A stretch of 49,224 nt of DNA from Sutterella sp. (GCA_020025915.1 JAHHRH010000008.1:1-49224), one strand, 5' to 3'. Counted from the first letter of the stretch, positions 1-7,774 are shown. The notes: generated from the letters alone by a model not told the origin. Made by a program: numbers and translations.

Positions 1-52
1 TGGTGGGTTGTGGTGTGGGAGGGGGAACCCGTGAGGGAACCCTCTACCCGAT
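1..52 (+). mobile_element. 3' end of a group II intron (bacterial class C type), partial
   Basis: The first 52 bases read like the 3' end of a bacterial group IIC intron on the plus strand. GTGGTGTGGGAGG matches the usual end of domain V plus the linker. It is followed by a domain VI-like hairpin (GAGGG near 19-24 pairing with CCCTC near 40-44) and the terminal CTACCCGAT, which has a candidate branch-point A at 46 and ends in AT. This matches the 3' end known for Oceanobacillus-type IIC introns (CUACUCGAU). The 3' exon begins at about base 53, directly on the stop codon of the minus-strand kinase, whose reading frame is therefore left whole. The catalytic core and any reverse transcriptase lie outside the window. 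Recognition is from memory of the family, not from a search. Confidence 0.7.
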
Positions 53-958
53 TCAGGTCAAAATCGCTTTAAGGGCTTGTCTGTCTACTTGATAGGTTGG
101 ACCATCAACGCTGACTTTGGTTGCGCCCATGAGCGTCCCGAGCTGAGCGCATTTGAAGGGTGAAAGGCCTAGGGTGAACCCGTATAGCAATCCGCCGCGA
201 TAAGCGTCGCCTGCGCCGACAGGATCAATGGCTTTGACGGTAGGTGCTGAGATAAAGGTTTCGTGACCATTCTCCCAAAGGGAGCTTCCTGTGGCTCCGT
301 GTGTACAAATAACAAGCTTGGCGTGTTTGGAAAGTTCGCAAGGATTGAGCCCTGTGGTCTTTTCAATCATGGTGGCTTCGTAATCAGAAAAAGTGACCGC
401 AATAGCGGTTTCGCTTAGCGCGATCAGTTCTGCGGCGGTGAAGAGTGGCGTGATCTGACCAGGATCAAAAATAAACGGAATGTCGTGCTCGATATAGGTA
501 CGCGCGTGCGCTAAGAGGGTATGTCGGCAACTCGGCGCAAGAATGCCTAACGTGATGTCGTTGCGGTTTGGCCAAGGGATTGTGTCCGCTTTTGCCATCG
601 CGCCGGGATGGAAAGTGGTGAGTTGATTGCCGAGGCGATCAGTCGTAATCACGCATTGTGCTGTCCAGGCGTCTGAAAGCGTGACAATGCCTTCAGTAGC
701 AATGTCGTGCGTTTGGAAATGCTCAAAAAAGGGTGTCGCATCAGACCCAACGGCAGTCCAAATCAAAGGCGTGCCGCCAAGTTGCTTCAGGCTATAAGCA
801 ATATTGCCTGCACATCCGCCTAAAGTGCGTCGCATGGTATCTGCTTGAAATGTCAGATTGAGGTGACGAATGGCGTCGCTATACAGCGTGTCACTAAAGC
901 GGCCGTGGTGTTCAAACACGGTGTCAAAGGCTAAAGAACCAGAAATAATGACAGACAT
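53..958 (-). CDS. PfkB-family carbohydrate/nucleoside kinase (adenosine-kinase-like)
   Basis: A 301-residue ribokinase-fold kinase that phosphorylates a sugar or nucleoside with ATP in the cytoplasm. It has the PfkB N-terminal glycine motif (LGGCAGN, 46-52) and the C-terminal signature DPVGAGDAYRGG (245-256) with catalytic Asp251. The N-terminus (SGSLAFD...GRF) is that of the betaproteobacterial kinase normally found after the acc/prmA/DUF3426 genes and often labelled adenosine kinase; the substrate is not decided by sequence. ATG at 958 was chosen because it gives the family N-terminus; an upstream in-frame TTG at 982 lies inside a terminator hairpin. No Shine-Dalgarno is visible. A transcription terminator ends 2 nt before the start codon, so expression must depend on readthrough or an unseen promoter. 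The stop codon abuts the intron end at base 52. Confidence 0.85.
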   Translation of the reverse strand: MSVIISGSLAFDTVFEHHGRFSDTLYSDAIRHLNLTFQADTMRRTLGGCAGNIAYSLKQLGGTPLIWTAVGSDATPFFEHFQTHDIATEGIVTLSDAWTAQCVITTDRLGNQLTTFHPGAMAKADTIPWPNRNDITLGILAPSCRHTLLAHARTYIEHDIPFIFDPGQITPLFTAAELIALSETAIAVTFSDYEATMIEKTTGLNPCELSKHAKLVICTHGATGSSLWENGHETFISAPTVKAIDPVGAGDAYRGGLLYGFTLGLSPFKCAQLGTLMGATKVSVDGPTYQVDRQALKAILT

Positions 959-960
959 CG

Positions 961-995
961 AAAGAAAAAGGGCGCTGATCAATGTCGAGCGCCCT
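961..995 (-). terminator. Intrinsic terminator after the DUF3426 gene, abutting the kinase start
   Basis: Read on the minus strand, AGGGCGCT (995-988) pairs perfectly with AGCGCCCT (976-969) across an 11-nt loop and is followed at once by TTTTCTTT (968-961). The kinase ATG starts at 958, two bases further on, so the U-tract occupies the position where a ribosome binding site would be expected. Confidence 0.8.
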
Positions 996-1011
996 GTATG
1001 GTTTAAGACAA

Positions 1012-1827
1012 TTAGAGTGGTGATATGGGCGTGACGACCGCACGGGCTGCATCATAAGGTAATGGCTCTTTGATGCGTAAGCGCGCCGTGATGCTTGTGC
1101 CTGGGGGAACGATATCATTACCTGTGAATCCATAGTCAACTGGCTCCAAGACGCGTTGCGCCATGACAGCCCCTGAGAGATCTAAGAGTTTGAGTTCTAA
1201 GATCGGGAGCGACTGTGGTCGTTCGGAACGATTGTTGAGCGTCGCAATGACGGTAGGAAAGCGACGTGCCGTTTCTATTTCGTCAGGGCTTGCGCCTTCT
1301 AAAGGCATTTCGATATCAGCAACGACCTTAAAGGCACTAGCATCTTGCCAAACAAAATTTGGGCAAGGTAGCGAGGTGCAAACCTTTTCATAGACAGGTC
1401 GCAACTGCGGAAGCGTCTTCAATACCGTCTGATGCCCGTAAAGAAGGCCACCTGCTCCCATGCCAGCCAAAATAACCAATGCGCTCAATGTCCATAAGAC
1501 GAGGTGAGAGGTTGAGGGCTTCTCTTGGGTGACGTCTTCTGTTGGGGTAGCTACTGCTGAGGTGGCACGACTCTCAAACTCTGAGAGTGACCCTGCTAAC
1601 GCTGACATGGTTGCTTCACCCGTTTTAGCAGGCGCTACCGTTGGGTTGACTGTGGCTGTGGATGAATTGAGACGTGCATCTAACTTTTCGTCAGGCACGA
1701 TCACGCTTTCCATCTTATCCGCAGAGAAGATGGCTTGACATTCGGTGCAGCGAAGCACAGGTTCGGCAAAGTCATCTTTGACACGCCAGAGTGCCCCACA
1801 AGCGGGGCAACGAAGCACTTTAGCCAT
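1012..1827 (-). CDS. Zinc-ribbon (MJ0042-type) and DUF3426 membrane protein
   Basis: A 271-residue protein of unknown function. The N-terminal zinc ribbon has CPAC (Cys7, Cys10) and CTEC (Cys27, Cys30), as in the MJ0042 family. A low-complexity Thr/Ala/Pro linker (about 50-105) leads to one transmembrane helix (about 108-130) and then a DUF3426 domain that should lie outside the cytoplasm. Start chosen at ATG 1827, preceded by GGAGG at 9 nt; a longer frame to 1860 lacks support. It lies 33 nt downstream of prmA and is surely cotranscribed with it, ending at a strong terminator. This prmA-DUF3426 pairing is conserved in Betaproteobacteria, but no role is established; it could be an envelope sensor, which is speculation. 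Confidence 0.85.
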   Translation of the reverse strand: MAKVLRCPACGALWRVKDDFAEPVLRCTECQAIFSADKMESVIVPDEKLDARLNSSTATVNPTVAPAKTGEATMSALAGSLSEFESRATSAVATPTEDVTQEKPSTSHLVLWTLSALVILAGMGAGGLLYGHQTVLKTLPQLRPVYEKVCTSLPCPNFVWQDASAFKVVADIEMPLEGASPDEIETARRFPTVIATLNNRSERPQSLPILELKLLDLSGAVMAQRVLEPVDYGFTGNDIVPPGTSITARLRIKEPLPYDAARAVVTPISPL

Positions 1828-1860
1828 AATGAGCGGCCTCCAAAATGCGGTAAAAGACAA

Positions 1861-2763
1861 TTAGGCAGCCTGACGACGGCCGGCAATGCAAACCCAGTCT
1901 TCTTCCTGACGCCAAACTGTTAATTGAACGGTCGGGTCAATGTCGCGATAGGCAGCGATGACTTCGTCGGCTTGCTTAGCTAGGACACCAGAAAGGACAA
2001 GGGCGCCACTCGCTTTGACGCGCCCTAAAAGGGCAGGGGCCAAAAGCTTCAAGGGGTTCGCGAGAATGTTGGCGACAACCACGTCAAACGTACCTTCGGG
2101 CATGTCGTCAGGCAATGCAAACTTGGCTTCGACATGATTCATGATGGCATTGTCTTGGGCAGCTTCAACCGCTTGTGGGTCAATGTCCGTACCCATGACA
2201 CGCTTTGCGCCGACTAACTTGGCTGCAATAGCAAGGATGCCTGTACCACAGCCATAGTCAAGCACTTCGTCAGTCAACTTAACATTGGCGTCGAGCCATT
2301 GGAGGCAAAGATGGGTGGTCGGGTGCGAACCCGTGCCAAAGGCAACGCCCGGGTCAAGGCGAACGTTAATGGCGTTTTTGTTAGGCAAATCGTGCCAGGT
2401 TGGCACAATCCATAAACGATCAGAGACTTGAGTCGGTTGGAATTGGGCTTGCGTGACACGCACCCAGTCGACGTCTTCGACTTCTTCGGTACCGAGGATT
2501 TCGGGCATGTCGCACTTGAGGGCATTAACGGCAATGGCGAGCGAGGTCTCAAGATCAAAGTCATCGTCAGCCAAAATGGTTACGATCGAGCGAGGCCAAG
2601 CACAGTTGTTGGGTTCAAGACCAGGTTCGCCATAGAGCGGCTTTTCATCGGTGGATTCGGCATCGGCATCTTCAATCGAAGCAGATAACGTTCCTGCATC
2701 CATCAACATGTCGGAAAGCGCTTCAGCGCTACGTTCATCGGCGAGAATCTTAATCTGACGCAT
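1861..2763 (-). CDS. prmA: Ribosomal protein L11 methyltransferase
   Basis: PrmA trimethylates ribosomal protein L11 using S-adenosylmethionine. The 300-residue length fits the family. The SAM-binding motif I is VLDYGCGTGILAI (167-179), followed by GTDIDP and the NILANPL motif of substrate methylation. The N-terminal L11-recognition domain carries an acidic stretch (about 31-50). It begins with ATG at 2763, 15-17 nt beyond the T-tract of the terminator that closes accC, and its Shine-Dalgarno is weak (GAG). It is the first gene of a prmA-DUF3426 unit. Confidence 0.95.
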   Translation of the reverse strand: MRQIKILADERSAEALSDMLMDAGTLSASIEDADAESTDEKPLYGEPGLEPNNCAWPRSIVTILADDDFDLETSLAIAVNALKCDMPEILGTEEVEDVDWVRVTQAQFQPTQVSDRLWIVPTWHDLPNKNAINVRLDPGVAFGTGSHPTTHLCLQWLDANVKLTDEVLDYGCGTGILAIAAKLVGAKRVMGTDIDPQAVEAAQDNAIMNHVEAKFALPDDMPEGTFDVVVANILANPLKLLAPALLGRVKASGALVLSGVLAKQADEVIAAYRDIDPTVQLTVWRQEEDWVCIAGRRQAA

Positions 2764-2778
2764 AACAACTCAATCAAT

Positions 2779-2815
2779 AAAAACAAAAAGGCGGAAGTGG
2801 TTTTCCACCTCCGCC
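2779..2815 (-). terminator. Intrinsic terminator of the accBC operon
   Basis: On the minus strand an 11-bp stem (2815-2805 with 2800-2790, one G-U pair) closed by an AAAA loop is followed by CTTTTTGTTTTT. It lies just after the accC stop codon and ends about 16 nt before the prmA start codon. Confidence 0.88.
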
Positions 2816-2830
2816 TCGTATGGTAGCAAA

Positions 2831-4189
2831 TTAGCGACGTGCAGCGGCGCGTGCACGAAGCTTCTCTTCTAGATAGTGGATGCTCGTGCCACCCTGGAAG
2901 AATCGTTCATCGGCGAGCAATTCGCGATGAAGTTTCGTGTTGGTTTTAATCCCTTCGACGGCGAGCTCGGAGAGCGCAACACGCATACGGGCAATGGCTT
3001 GCTCACGCGTATCACCATGGACAATGATCTTACCGATCATGCTGTCATAGTAAGGCGGAACGGTATAACCCGCAAAGACGTGCGTGTCGACACGAATACC
3101 AGGTCCCCCAGGCAGATGCCAAGCGGTGACACGACCGGGACTTGGCACAAAGGTAAACGGATCTTCGGCGTTGATACGGCATTCGATCGCATGACCTTGA
3201 ATGACGATGTCACGCTGACGCACTGAGAGACGTTCGCCAGCGGCAATACGAATCTGTTCACGAACAATATCGACGCCCGTAATCATTTCTGTTACGGGGT
3301 GTTCAACCTGTACACGGGTATTCATTTCAATGAAGTAGAACTCACCGTTTTCGTACAAGAATTCGAATGTACCCGCACCGCGATAACCAATGCGACGGCA
3401 AGCTTCGACGCAGCGACTACCGAGTCGGTCGATGAGCTTACGGGGAATACCAAAAGCCGGTGCTTCTTCTAAGACCTTCTGGTTGCGACGTTGCATGGAG
3501 CAGTCGCGTTCGCCAAGATAGACCGCATTTTGGAAGTTGTCCGACAACACCTGAATTTCGATGTGGCGCGGATTTTCCAAGAACTTTTCCATGTAAACAG
3601 TCGGATTGCCGAAGGCTACACGGGCTTCTTCTTTGGTCATGTTGACCGAGGTGAGAAGCGCTGCTTCAGTGCGAACAACGCGCATACCACGACCGCCACC
3701 ACCTCCCGCGGCCTTAATGATGACCGGATAACCAATCTGGCGAGCAATGCGAATGATTTCTTGCGGATCTTCAGGCAAGGCGCCATCGGAACCAGGCACG
3801 CAGGGCACGCCTGCATCACGCATCGCCTGCTTGGCACTTACCTTGTCGCCCATCAGTCGAATGCTTTCAGCACGTGGACCAATGAAGGTAAAGCCCGAAC
3901 GTTCAACGCGTTCAGCAAAGTCTGCGTTTTCTGAAAGGAAGCCGTAGCCAGGATGAATGGCTTCAGCGTCCGTTACTTCAGCGGCAGAAATGATGGCCGG
4001 GATGTTGAGGTACGAGAGATTAGATTGAGCGGGGCCAATGCACACGCTTTCGTCAGCAAGACGAACGTACTTGGCGTCCGCGTCAGCTGTCGAGTGCACC
4101 GCAACGGTTTTGATGCCCATTTCGCGGCAAGCGCGCTGGATGCGCAAAGCAATTTCGCCGCGGTTGGCGATCAGTATTTTTCCAAACAT
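2831..4189 (-). CDS. accC: Acetyl-CoA carboxylase, biotin carboxylase subunit
   Basis: AccC carboxylates the biotin on AccB with bicarbonate and ATP, the first half-reaction of malonyl-CoA synthesis. The 452-residue length is standard. It starts MFGKILIANRGEIALR, has the ATP-grasp glycine-rich loop (AAGGGGGRGMR, 160-170), and later EMNTRVQVEHPVTE with the catalytic Glu/Arg residues. It follows accB by 15 nt with no strong ribosome binding site of its own, so translation may be coupled to accB. The two genes form the usual bicistronic acc unit, closed by the terminator at 2815-2779. Confidence 0.97.
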   Translation of the reverse strand: MFGKILIANRGEIALRIQRACREMGIKTVAVHSTADADAKYVRLADESVCIGPAQSNLSYLNIPAIISAAEVTDAEAIHPGYGFLSENADFAERVERSGFTFIGPRAESIRLMGDKVSAKQAMRDAGVPCVPGSDGALPEDPQEIIRIARQIGYPVIIKAAGGGGGRGMRVVRTEAALLTSVNMTKEEARVAFGNPTVYMEKFLENPRHIEIQVLSDNFQNAVYLGERDCSMQRRNQKVLEEAPAFGIPRKLIDRLGSRCVEACRRIGYRGAGTFEFLYENGEFYFIEMNTRVQVEHPVTEMITGVDIVREQIRIAAGERLSVRQRDIVIQGHAIECRINAEDPFTFVPSPGRVTAWHLPGGPGIRVDTHVFAGYTVPPYYDSMIGKIIVHGDTREQAIARMRVALSELAVEGIKTNTKLHRELLADERFFQGGTSIHYLEEKLRARAAARR

Positions 4190-4204
4190 AACGACGGGCA
4201 GAGA

Positions 4205-4663
4205 TTATTCGATGATGAAAAGCGACTGGCCGAATTCGACGGGCTGGCCGTTTTCCACGCAAACTTCTTTCACAACACCATCGGTGTCAGCTTCGACTTC
4301 ATTAAGAAGCTTCATGGCTTCGATAATGCAAACAACCTGACCCTTCTTGACGGTGTCACCCACTTTCACAAAGGGTTCAGCACCAGGAGATGGCGCACGG
4401 TAGAACGTGCCAACCATCGGGCTGGTCAACGGCGTGCCGCTCTGAACAACGTCAGGCGTAGCGATCTGTGCAACGGAAGGTTCCGGTGCAGGCATGGCGA
4501 CGGGCATCTGCTGGGCCACAGTGATCGGTTGTTGCAACTGAACCGGCGCGGCACCGCTACGGTTAACGATGCGAACGCGGTCTTCGCCTTCAGTGATTTC
4601 GAGTTCGGCAACGCCGCTTTCGCTCACGAGGTCGATCAGTGTCTTTAATTTGCGCAGATCCAT
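4205..4663 (-). CDS. accB: Acetyl-CoA carboxylase, biotin carboxyl carrier protein
   Basis: AccB carries the biotin that shuttles CO2 between biotin carboxylase and carboxyltransferase. The 152-residue protein has a short N-terminal helix region, a Pro/Ala/Gln-rich flexible linker (about 40-80) and the C-terminal biotinyl domain with EAMKLLNE (115-122). Lys118 is the biotinylation site; the residue after it is Leu rather than the more common Met. Start ATG 4663 has a weak AAGG upstream. The 355-bp upstream region holds a candidate promoter with an overlapping inverted repeat. Confidence 0.97.
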   Translation of the reverse strand: MDLRKLKTLIDLVSESGVAELEITEGEDRVRIVNRSGAAPVQLQQPITVAQQMPVAMPAPEPSVAQIATPDVVQSGTPLTSPMVGTFYRAPSPGAEPFVKVGDTVKKGQVVCIIEAMKLLNEVEADTDGVVKEVCVENGQPVEFGQSLFIIE

Positions 4664-4769
4664 GGTGATTGGCCTTATTTATATTTAGAGAAAGACGGTT
4701 AGAAACGCTAGTGGCGTTAGGGGAAAAATCAAAACGTCGATCTCTGCAATTCGATAAAAATTCACAAAC

Positions 4770-4781
4770 GGTTTCGAAACC
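4770..4781. repeat. Palindrome GGTTTCGAAACC in the accB leader
   Basis: A perfect 12-bp palindrome about 105 bp upstream of accB, inside the predicted transcribed leader. There is no T-tract suggesting a terminator. It could be a protein-binding site or chance; no known operator was recognised. Confidence 0.3.
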
Positions 4782-4848
4782 TTTTCTAGAAACCAAGAAT
4801 GGTCATCAGGCGACTTATTGACGCATCGAGCATTACTTCGTTGAAAAT

Positions 4849-4882
4849 GCGACAATATGATCGCAATTGTCGCTACTTTGAA
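4849..4882 (-). promoter_or_regulatory. Candidate acc promoter overlapped by an inverted-repeat operator
   Basis: On the minus strand, TTCAAA (4882-4877) and CATATT (4859-4854) are spaced by 17 nt, each matching four of six sigma-70 positions. A perfect 8-bp inverted repeat, GCGACAAT-N9-ATTGTCGC (4849-4873), covers the -10 hexamer and most of the spacer, as a repressor site would. It would give a leader of about 185 nt before accB. The repeat does not resemble the BirA site TTGTAAACC. The regulator is unknown. Confidence 0.35.
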
Positions 4883-5018
4883 GACAAAAGTAAAGACTTT
4901 TCATCGCGCGAAAATCATCTGAGACCAAAAAGCTGTATCTATCAGTGTGTGTCGAAGGCTAGCTTGAATGCCCTACATCATACAGAGCCAAAAGCATCAT
5001 ACCCATGCCGAAAATAGG

Positions 5019-5600
5019 CTAATCCTTACCAAGTAGGGTTAAAAGTCCCTTTTCGTCGAGTTTTGAACGTGCTTCTAATGGGTGTTGCCATTCGTCAGGA
5101 AGCGCAGATTTTACCGAATTTGAGGCGTTTGTGATGGTGAGGATAATATTTTCACCTTGACACTCAGTAAGGAGCGAAATTCGATTTTGGCGTCCATGTG
5201 CTTCGATATCCAATGTGTCATAGCTAATACCAAGTGATAAAAGCGTGAGTTCAACGCCTTTTTCATCTTCGGTTTGAATCAAAATTTCAACAGCGGTATC
5301 TTCGGCTGCTACACCGGAGAGGACGTGTCCGATCAATGTCGGGTGCCATTCTCGTAAGGCTTGCATGACGGTGAGGGCGCTTTCTCGTTTGCGTCGCAAG
5401 GTGGCTTGGTGCGCGTCATGGTCAAAACAGGCAAACCAACGTCGAATTTCAGAGGCAATCAAGGCATCGTCAGGGCGAATGCCCGTTTCGGCTTTGACTT
5501 CAGCGATGGCTTTGACCCATTTCATATGGTGCCCAGCAATGAGTGAGGCAACTTGGGCGGCCACTTGACGGTGGGCATCATGTAGATAGTCGTAACTCAC
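5019..5600 (-). CDS. Conserved hypothetical protein beside mpl
   Basis: A 193-residue soluble protein without signal peptide or membrane segment. Its sequence pattern (helical N-terminus, an acidic EIRRWFACFD region, ALREWHPTLIGHVLSG, then a beta-rich C-terminus) resembles a betaproteobacterial family that often sits next to mpl and is sometimes labelled as a ligase or nucleotidyltransferase without proof. GTG at 5600 is the preferred start because TTGGAG precedes it at 6 nt; the ATG at 5636 has no ribosome binding site. It is divergent from mpl (128 bp between starts). Function is not known. Confidence 0.7.
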   Translation of the reverse strand: MSYDYLHDAHRQVAAQVASLIAGHHMKWVKAIAEVKAETGIRPDDALIASEIRRWFACFDHDAHQATLRRKRESALTVMQALREWHPTLIGHVLSGVAAEDTAVEILIQTEDEKGVELTLLSLGISYDTLDIEAHGRQNRISLLTECQGENIILTITNASNSVKSALPDEWQHPLEARSKLDEKGLLTLLGKD

Positions 5601-5645
5601 GACGAACTCCAAGAAGAAAAAACTGTCAGCAATCATTATCGTCTT

Positions 5646-5674
5646 TTGGAGCCCAAGTATCGACGCGCTAAAAT
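5646..5674 (+). promoter_or_regulatory. Candidate sigma-70 promoter for mpl
   Basis: TTGGAG (5646-5651) and TAAAAT (5669-5674) are separated by 17 bp. The -10 matches five of six consensus bases; the -35 is poor. mpl starts 54 bp downstream of the -10. Confidence 0.35.
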
Positions 5675-5728
5675 GAAAAACGGTTCTATTTTGGACACCT
5701 AACGATCATTTTTAATAGGAAGCATGTC

Positions 5729-7084
5729 ATGCATATTCACATTCTCGGTATCTGCGGCACTTTTATGGGCGGCGTCGCTCAACTAGCTCGTGAAGCCGGA
5801 CATCGAGTCACAGGGTGTGACGCACATGTTTATCCTCCGATGAGCGATGCTTTACGTCATGCTGGGATTGAGCTTATTGAAGGTTATGATGTCTCGCAAC
5901 TCGAGTCGATTCATCCTGATGTCTTTGTGATTGGGAATGCGATCTCGAGAGGGAATCCGTTATTAGAAGCGATTTTGAATCAAGGGTTGCCTTATGCATC
6001 GGGTCCCGCTTGGATGTCAGCGCATATTTTGCAAGGTCGTCATGTCTTAGCGGTTGCGGGAACGCATGGTAAAACCACGACGACCTCTATGCTGACATGG
6101 ATCTTGAAAGAAGCTGGTTTAAATCCTGGATTTTTGATTGGGGGTGTTCCGCAGTGGAGTGATCGCTCGGCGTTATTGGGTACTGTGTCGACGATGAGTC
6201 CTTTTGTGATTGAAGCTGACGAATACGATACGGCGTTTTTTGATAAGCGCAGTAAGTTTGTTCACTATCGCCCTCGTACGGCCATTCTTAATAATTTGGA
6301 ATACGATCATGCCGATATCTTTGAAAATTTGGCGGCGATTGAAAAGCAATTCCATCATTTGGTGCGTATTATGCCTAGCGATGGTACGATCGTTGCTAAT
6401 GGTCGATGTGAAGCCCTTGACCGTGTGTTAGCCAAAGGCTGTTGGAGTCATTTGACGCGCTTTGATACACCAGAAGGTTGGTCTTTGAGTGACGACGGGA
6501 TCGTGGCTTTTGAAGGACAAACGATCGGCCAATTGGCACTGGCGATGCCTGGACGCTATAACGCATTGAATGCTGTGGCCGCGATGGCTGCTGCCACGAC
6601 CGTGGGCGTAACGCCCCAAGAAGCTTTAGTGGCGTTAGCGACCTTTGCGGGCGTCAAGCGTCGCATGGAAGTTAAGGGTGTTGAAGGTGGCGTCACCGTG
6701 ATCGATGACTTTGCACACCATCCAACCGCGATTGCTGAAACGATCCATGCGGTCAAGAGCCGTTTGTTGTCTGGTCGTTTATTGGCTGTTTTAGAGCCTC
6801 GTAGTAATACGATGAAGCTCGGCACAATGAAGGATCGATTGGCTGAGGCACTCAAAGAAGCTGATGCGGTCTATTGTTTTGCGGGTAAAGGCGTGGCTTG
6901 GGAGCCGGCTGAAGTTTTGCAGGTCATGGGATCTCAAGTCTATTGCACGCATGATCTTGACGCTTTGATTGAAAAAGTGGGCAAAGACGCTCAGACAGGT
7001 GATGTGGTGCTTTGTATGAGTAATGGTGCCTTTGGAGGGATCCATGGCAAACTACTCTCAAGACTCGCACAGCGGTCGGAGTAA
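5729..7084 (+). CDS. mpl: UDP-N-acetylmuramate:L-alanyl-gamma-D-glutamyl-meso-diaminopimelate ligase
   Basis: Mpl re-attaches the recycled tripeptide L-Ala-gamma-D-Glu-mDAP to UDP-MurNAc, feeding peptidoglycan turnover products back into synthesis. The 451-residue protein has the Mur-ligase Rossmann start (HILGICGTFMGG), the ATP P-loop GTHGKTTTT (111-119) and the Mpl-typical EADEYDTAFFDKRSKF (162-177) with LNNLEYDHADIF. It also has the C-terminal DDFAHHPTAI motif that binds the peptide. AGGA lies 8 nt before the ATG. yqiA follows after 5 nt. Presence of Mpl implies meso-DAP peptidoglycan and an active recycling route. Confidence 0.96.
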   Translation: MHIHILGICGTFMGGVAQLAREAGHRVTGCDAHVYPPMSDALRHAGIELIEGYDVSQLESIHPDVFVIGNAISRGNPLLEAILNQGLPYASGPAWMSAHILQGRHVLAVAGTHGKTTTTSMLTWILKEAGLNPGFLIGGVPQWSDRSALLGTVSTMSPFVIEADEYDTAFFDKRSKFVHYRPRTAILNNLEYDHADIFENLAAIEKQFHHLVRIMPSDGTIVANGRCEALDRVLAKGCWSHLTRFDTPEGWSLSDDGIVAFEGQTIGQLALAMPGRYNALNAVAAMAAATTVGVTPQEALVALATFAGVKRRMEVKGVEGGVTVIDDFAHHPTAIAETIHAVKSRLLSGRLLAVLEPRSNTMKLGTMKDRLAEALKEADAVYCFAGKGVAWEPAEVLQVMGSQVYCTHDLDALIEKVGKDAQTGDVVLCMSNGAFGGIHGKLLSRLAQRSE

Positions 7085-7089
7085 CCGGC

Positions 7090-7677
7090 ATGATTAAGAT
7101 TCTTTATTTGCACGGTTTTTTATCTTCACCTCTCTCAACCAAAGTCACGCAGTTGTGTCAGGGTGTCGGTGAAGGGTTTGAGGTGCTTGCGCCAGACCTT
7201 AATTTGGCACCTTTTGATGTCGATCGTTTGCTTGACCGTCTTGTGAGCACGCATCAAGCGACGTCAAAAGATCCTTTAGTGGTGGTAGGGTCGAGCCTCG
7301 GGGGATTTTATGCAGCCCGCGTGGCCACAAAGTTTGGTCTATGTGCTGTGCTACTGAATCCATGTTTTAATCCTTGGACCTTTGTTAGGTCATATACTGG
7401 TATACAAACGATTTATGGTACGGATCGTACGGTGGAGGTACGCCCCTCATTTGTGGATGATCTTCGAGCACTCGCGGATGACGTTTCGCCCTTAGATGTT
7501 GATGCTCAACGCACACTCGCTGTCTTTGGAACGGCGGATGAAGTATTGGAATGGCAAGCCGGTGCCAAAGCTTATGCGTCGTGCCGACAAGTGATTTTGC
7601 CAGGCGAAGATCATCGCATCTCACAGTTTGAAAGCTTGATTCCACGAATCCTCGACTTTGTTAGCGAGCGCGCGTAA
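7090..7677 (+). CDS. YqiA/UPF0227-type alpha/beta-hydrolase esterase
   Basis: A 195-residue cytoplasmic esterase of the YqiA family. The strand-turn LYLHGF opens the fold. The nucleophile elbow is GSSLG (67-71, Ser69), and Asp150 (GTADE) and His175 (GEDHRI) complete the triad. It starts 5 nt after mpl with GGAG inside the end of mpl, so the two are cotranscribed. The natural substrate of the family is not established. A terminator follows at once. Confidence 0.85.
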   Translation: MIKILYLHGFLSSPLSTKVTQLCQGVGEGFEVLAPDLNLAPFDVDRLLDRLVSTHQATSKDPLVVVGSSLGGFYAARVATKFGLCAVLLNPCFNPWTFVRSYTGIQTIYGTDRTVEVRPSFVDDLRALADDVSPLDVDAQRTLAVFGTADEVLEWQAGAKAYASCRQVILPGEDHRISQFESLIPRILDFVSERA

Positions 7678-7683
7678 GGCTTT

Positions 7684-7706
7684 AGACACGACGAAGTGTC
7701 TTTTTG
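7684..7706 (+). terminator. Intrinsic terminator of mpl-yqiA
   Basis: AGACAC (7684-7689) pairs with GTGTCT (7696-7701) over a 6-nt loop, followed by five T. It begins 6 nt after the yqiA stop codon. The stem is short. Confidence 0.65.
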
Positions 7707-7737
7707 GCACAATAGAGACACTTCCCTCAACACATTT

Positions 7738-7757
7738 CTCTGCGCGTTAACGCAGAG
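7738..7757 (+). promoter_or_regulatory. Leader hairpin upstream of the RNase II-family gene
   Basis: CTCTGCG (7738-7744) pairs with CGCAGAG (7751-7757) around a 6-nt loop, 17 nt before the start codon. There is no T-tract. The only purine-rich ribosome-binding-like sequence nearby (AGAGG) is held in the 3' arm, so the hairpin could affect translation or be a processing site. This is inference. Confidence 0.35.
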
Positions 7758-7774
7758 GTAAAGCGAAAACAGTC

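Larger units (their letters stand above)
4664..5018. other. Non-coding region upstream of accB
   Basis: This 355-bp AT-rich gap lies between accB and the stop codon of the upstream minus-strand gene. No convincing gene is present; the 72-codon plus-strand frame at 4799-5017 has no family resemblance or ribosome binding site. The region holds two inverted repeats, GCGACAAT-N9-ATTGTCGC (4849-4873) and GGTTTCGAAACC (4770-4781). Both would lie in or near the acc promoter and 5' leader. Confidence 0.6.

Noticed and set aside
3953..4648. 231-codon plus-strand frame opposite accB/accC
   Set aside because: Antisense shadow of two highly conserved genes; no family resemblance and no ribosome binding site.
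4799..5017. 72-codon plus-strand frame upstream of accB
   Set aside because: No ribosome binding site, no family pattern, and it overlaps the candidate acc promoter on the other strand.
7700..7725. Sigma-54 promoter TGGCAC
   Set aside because: TGGCAC is present at 7706-7711 but the required GC at the -12 position at the correct spacing is missing.
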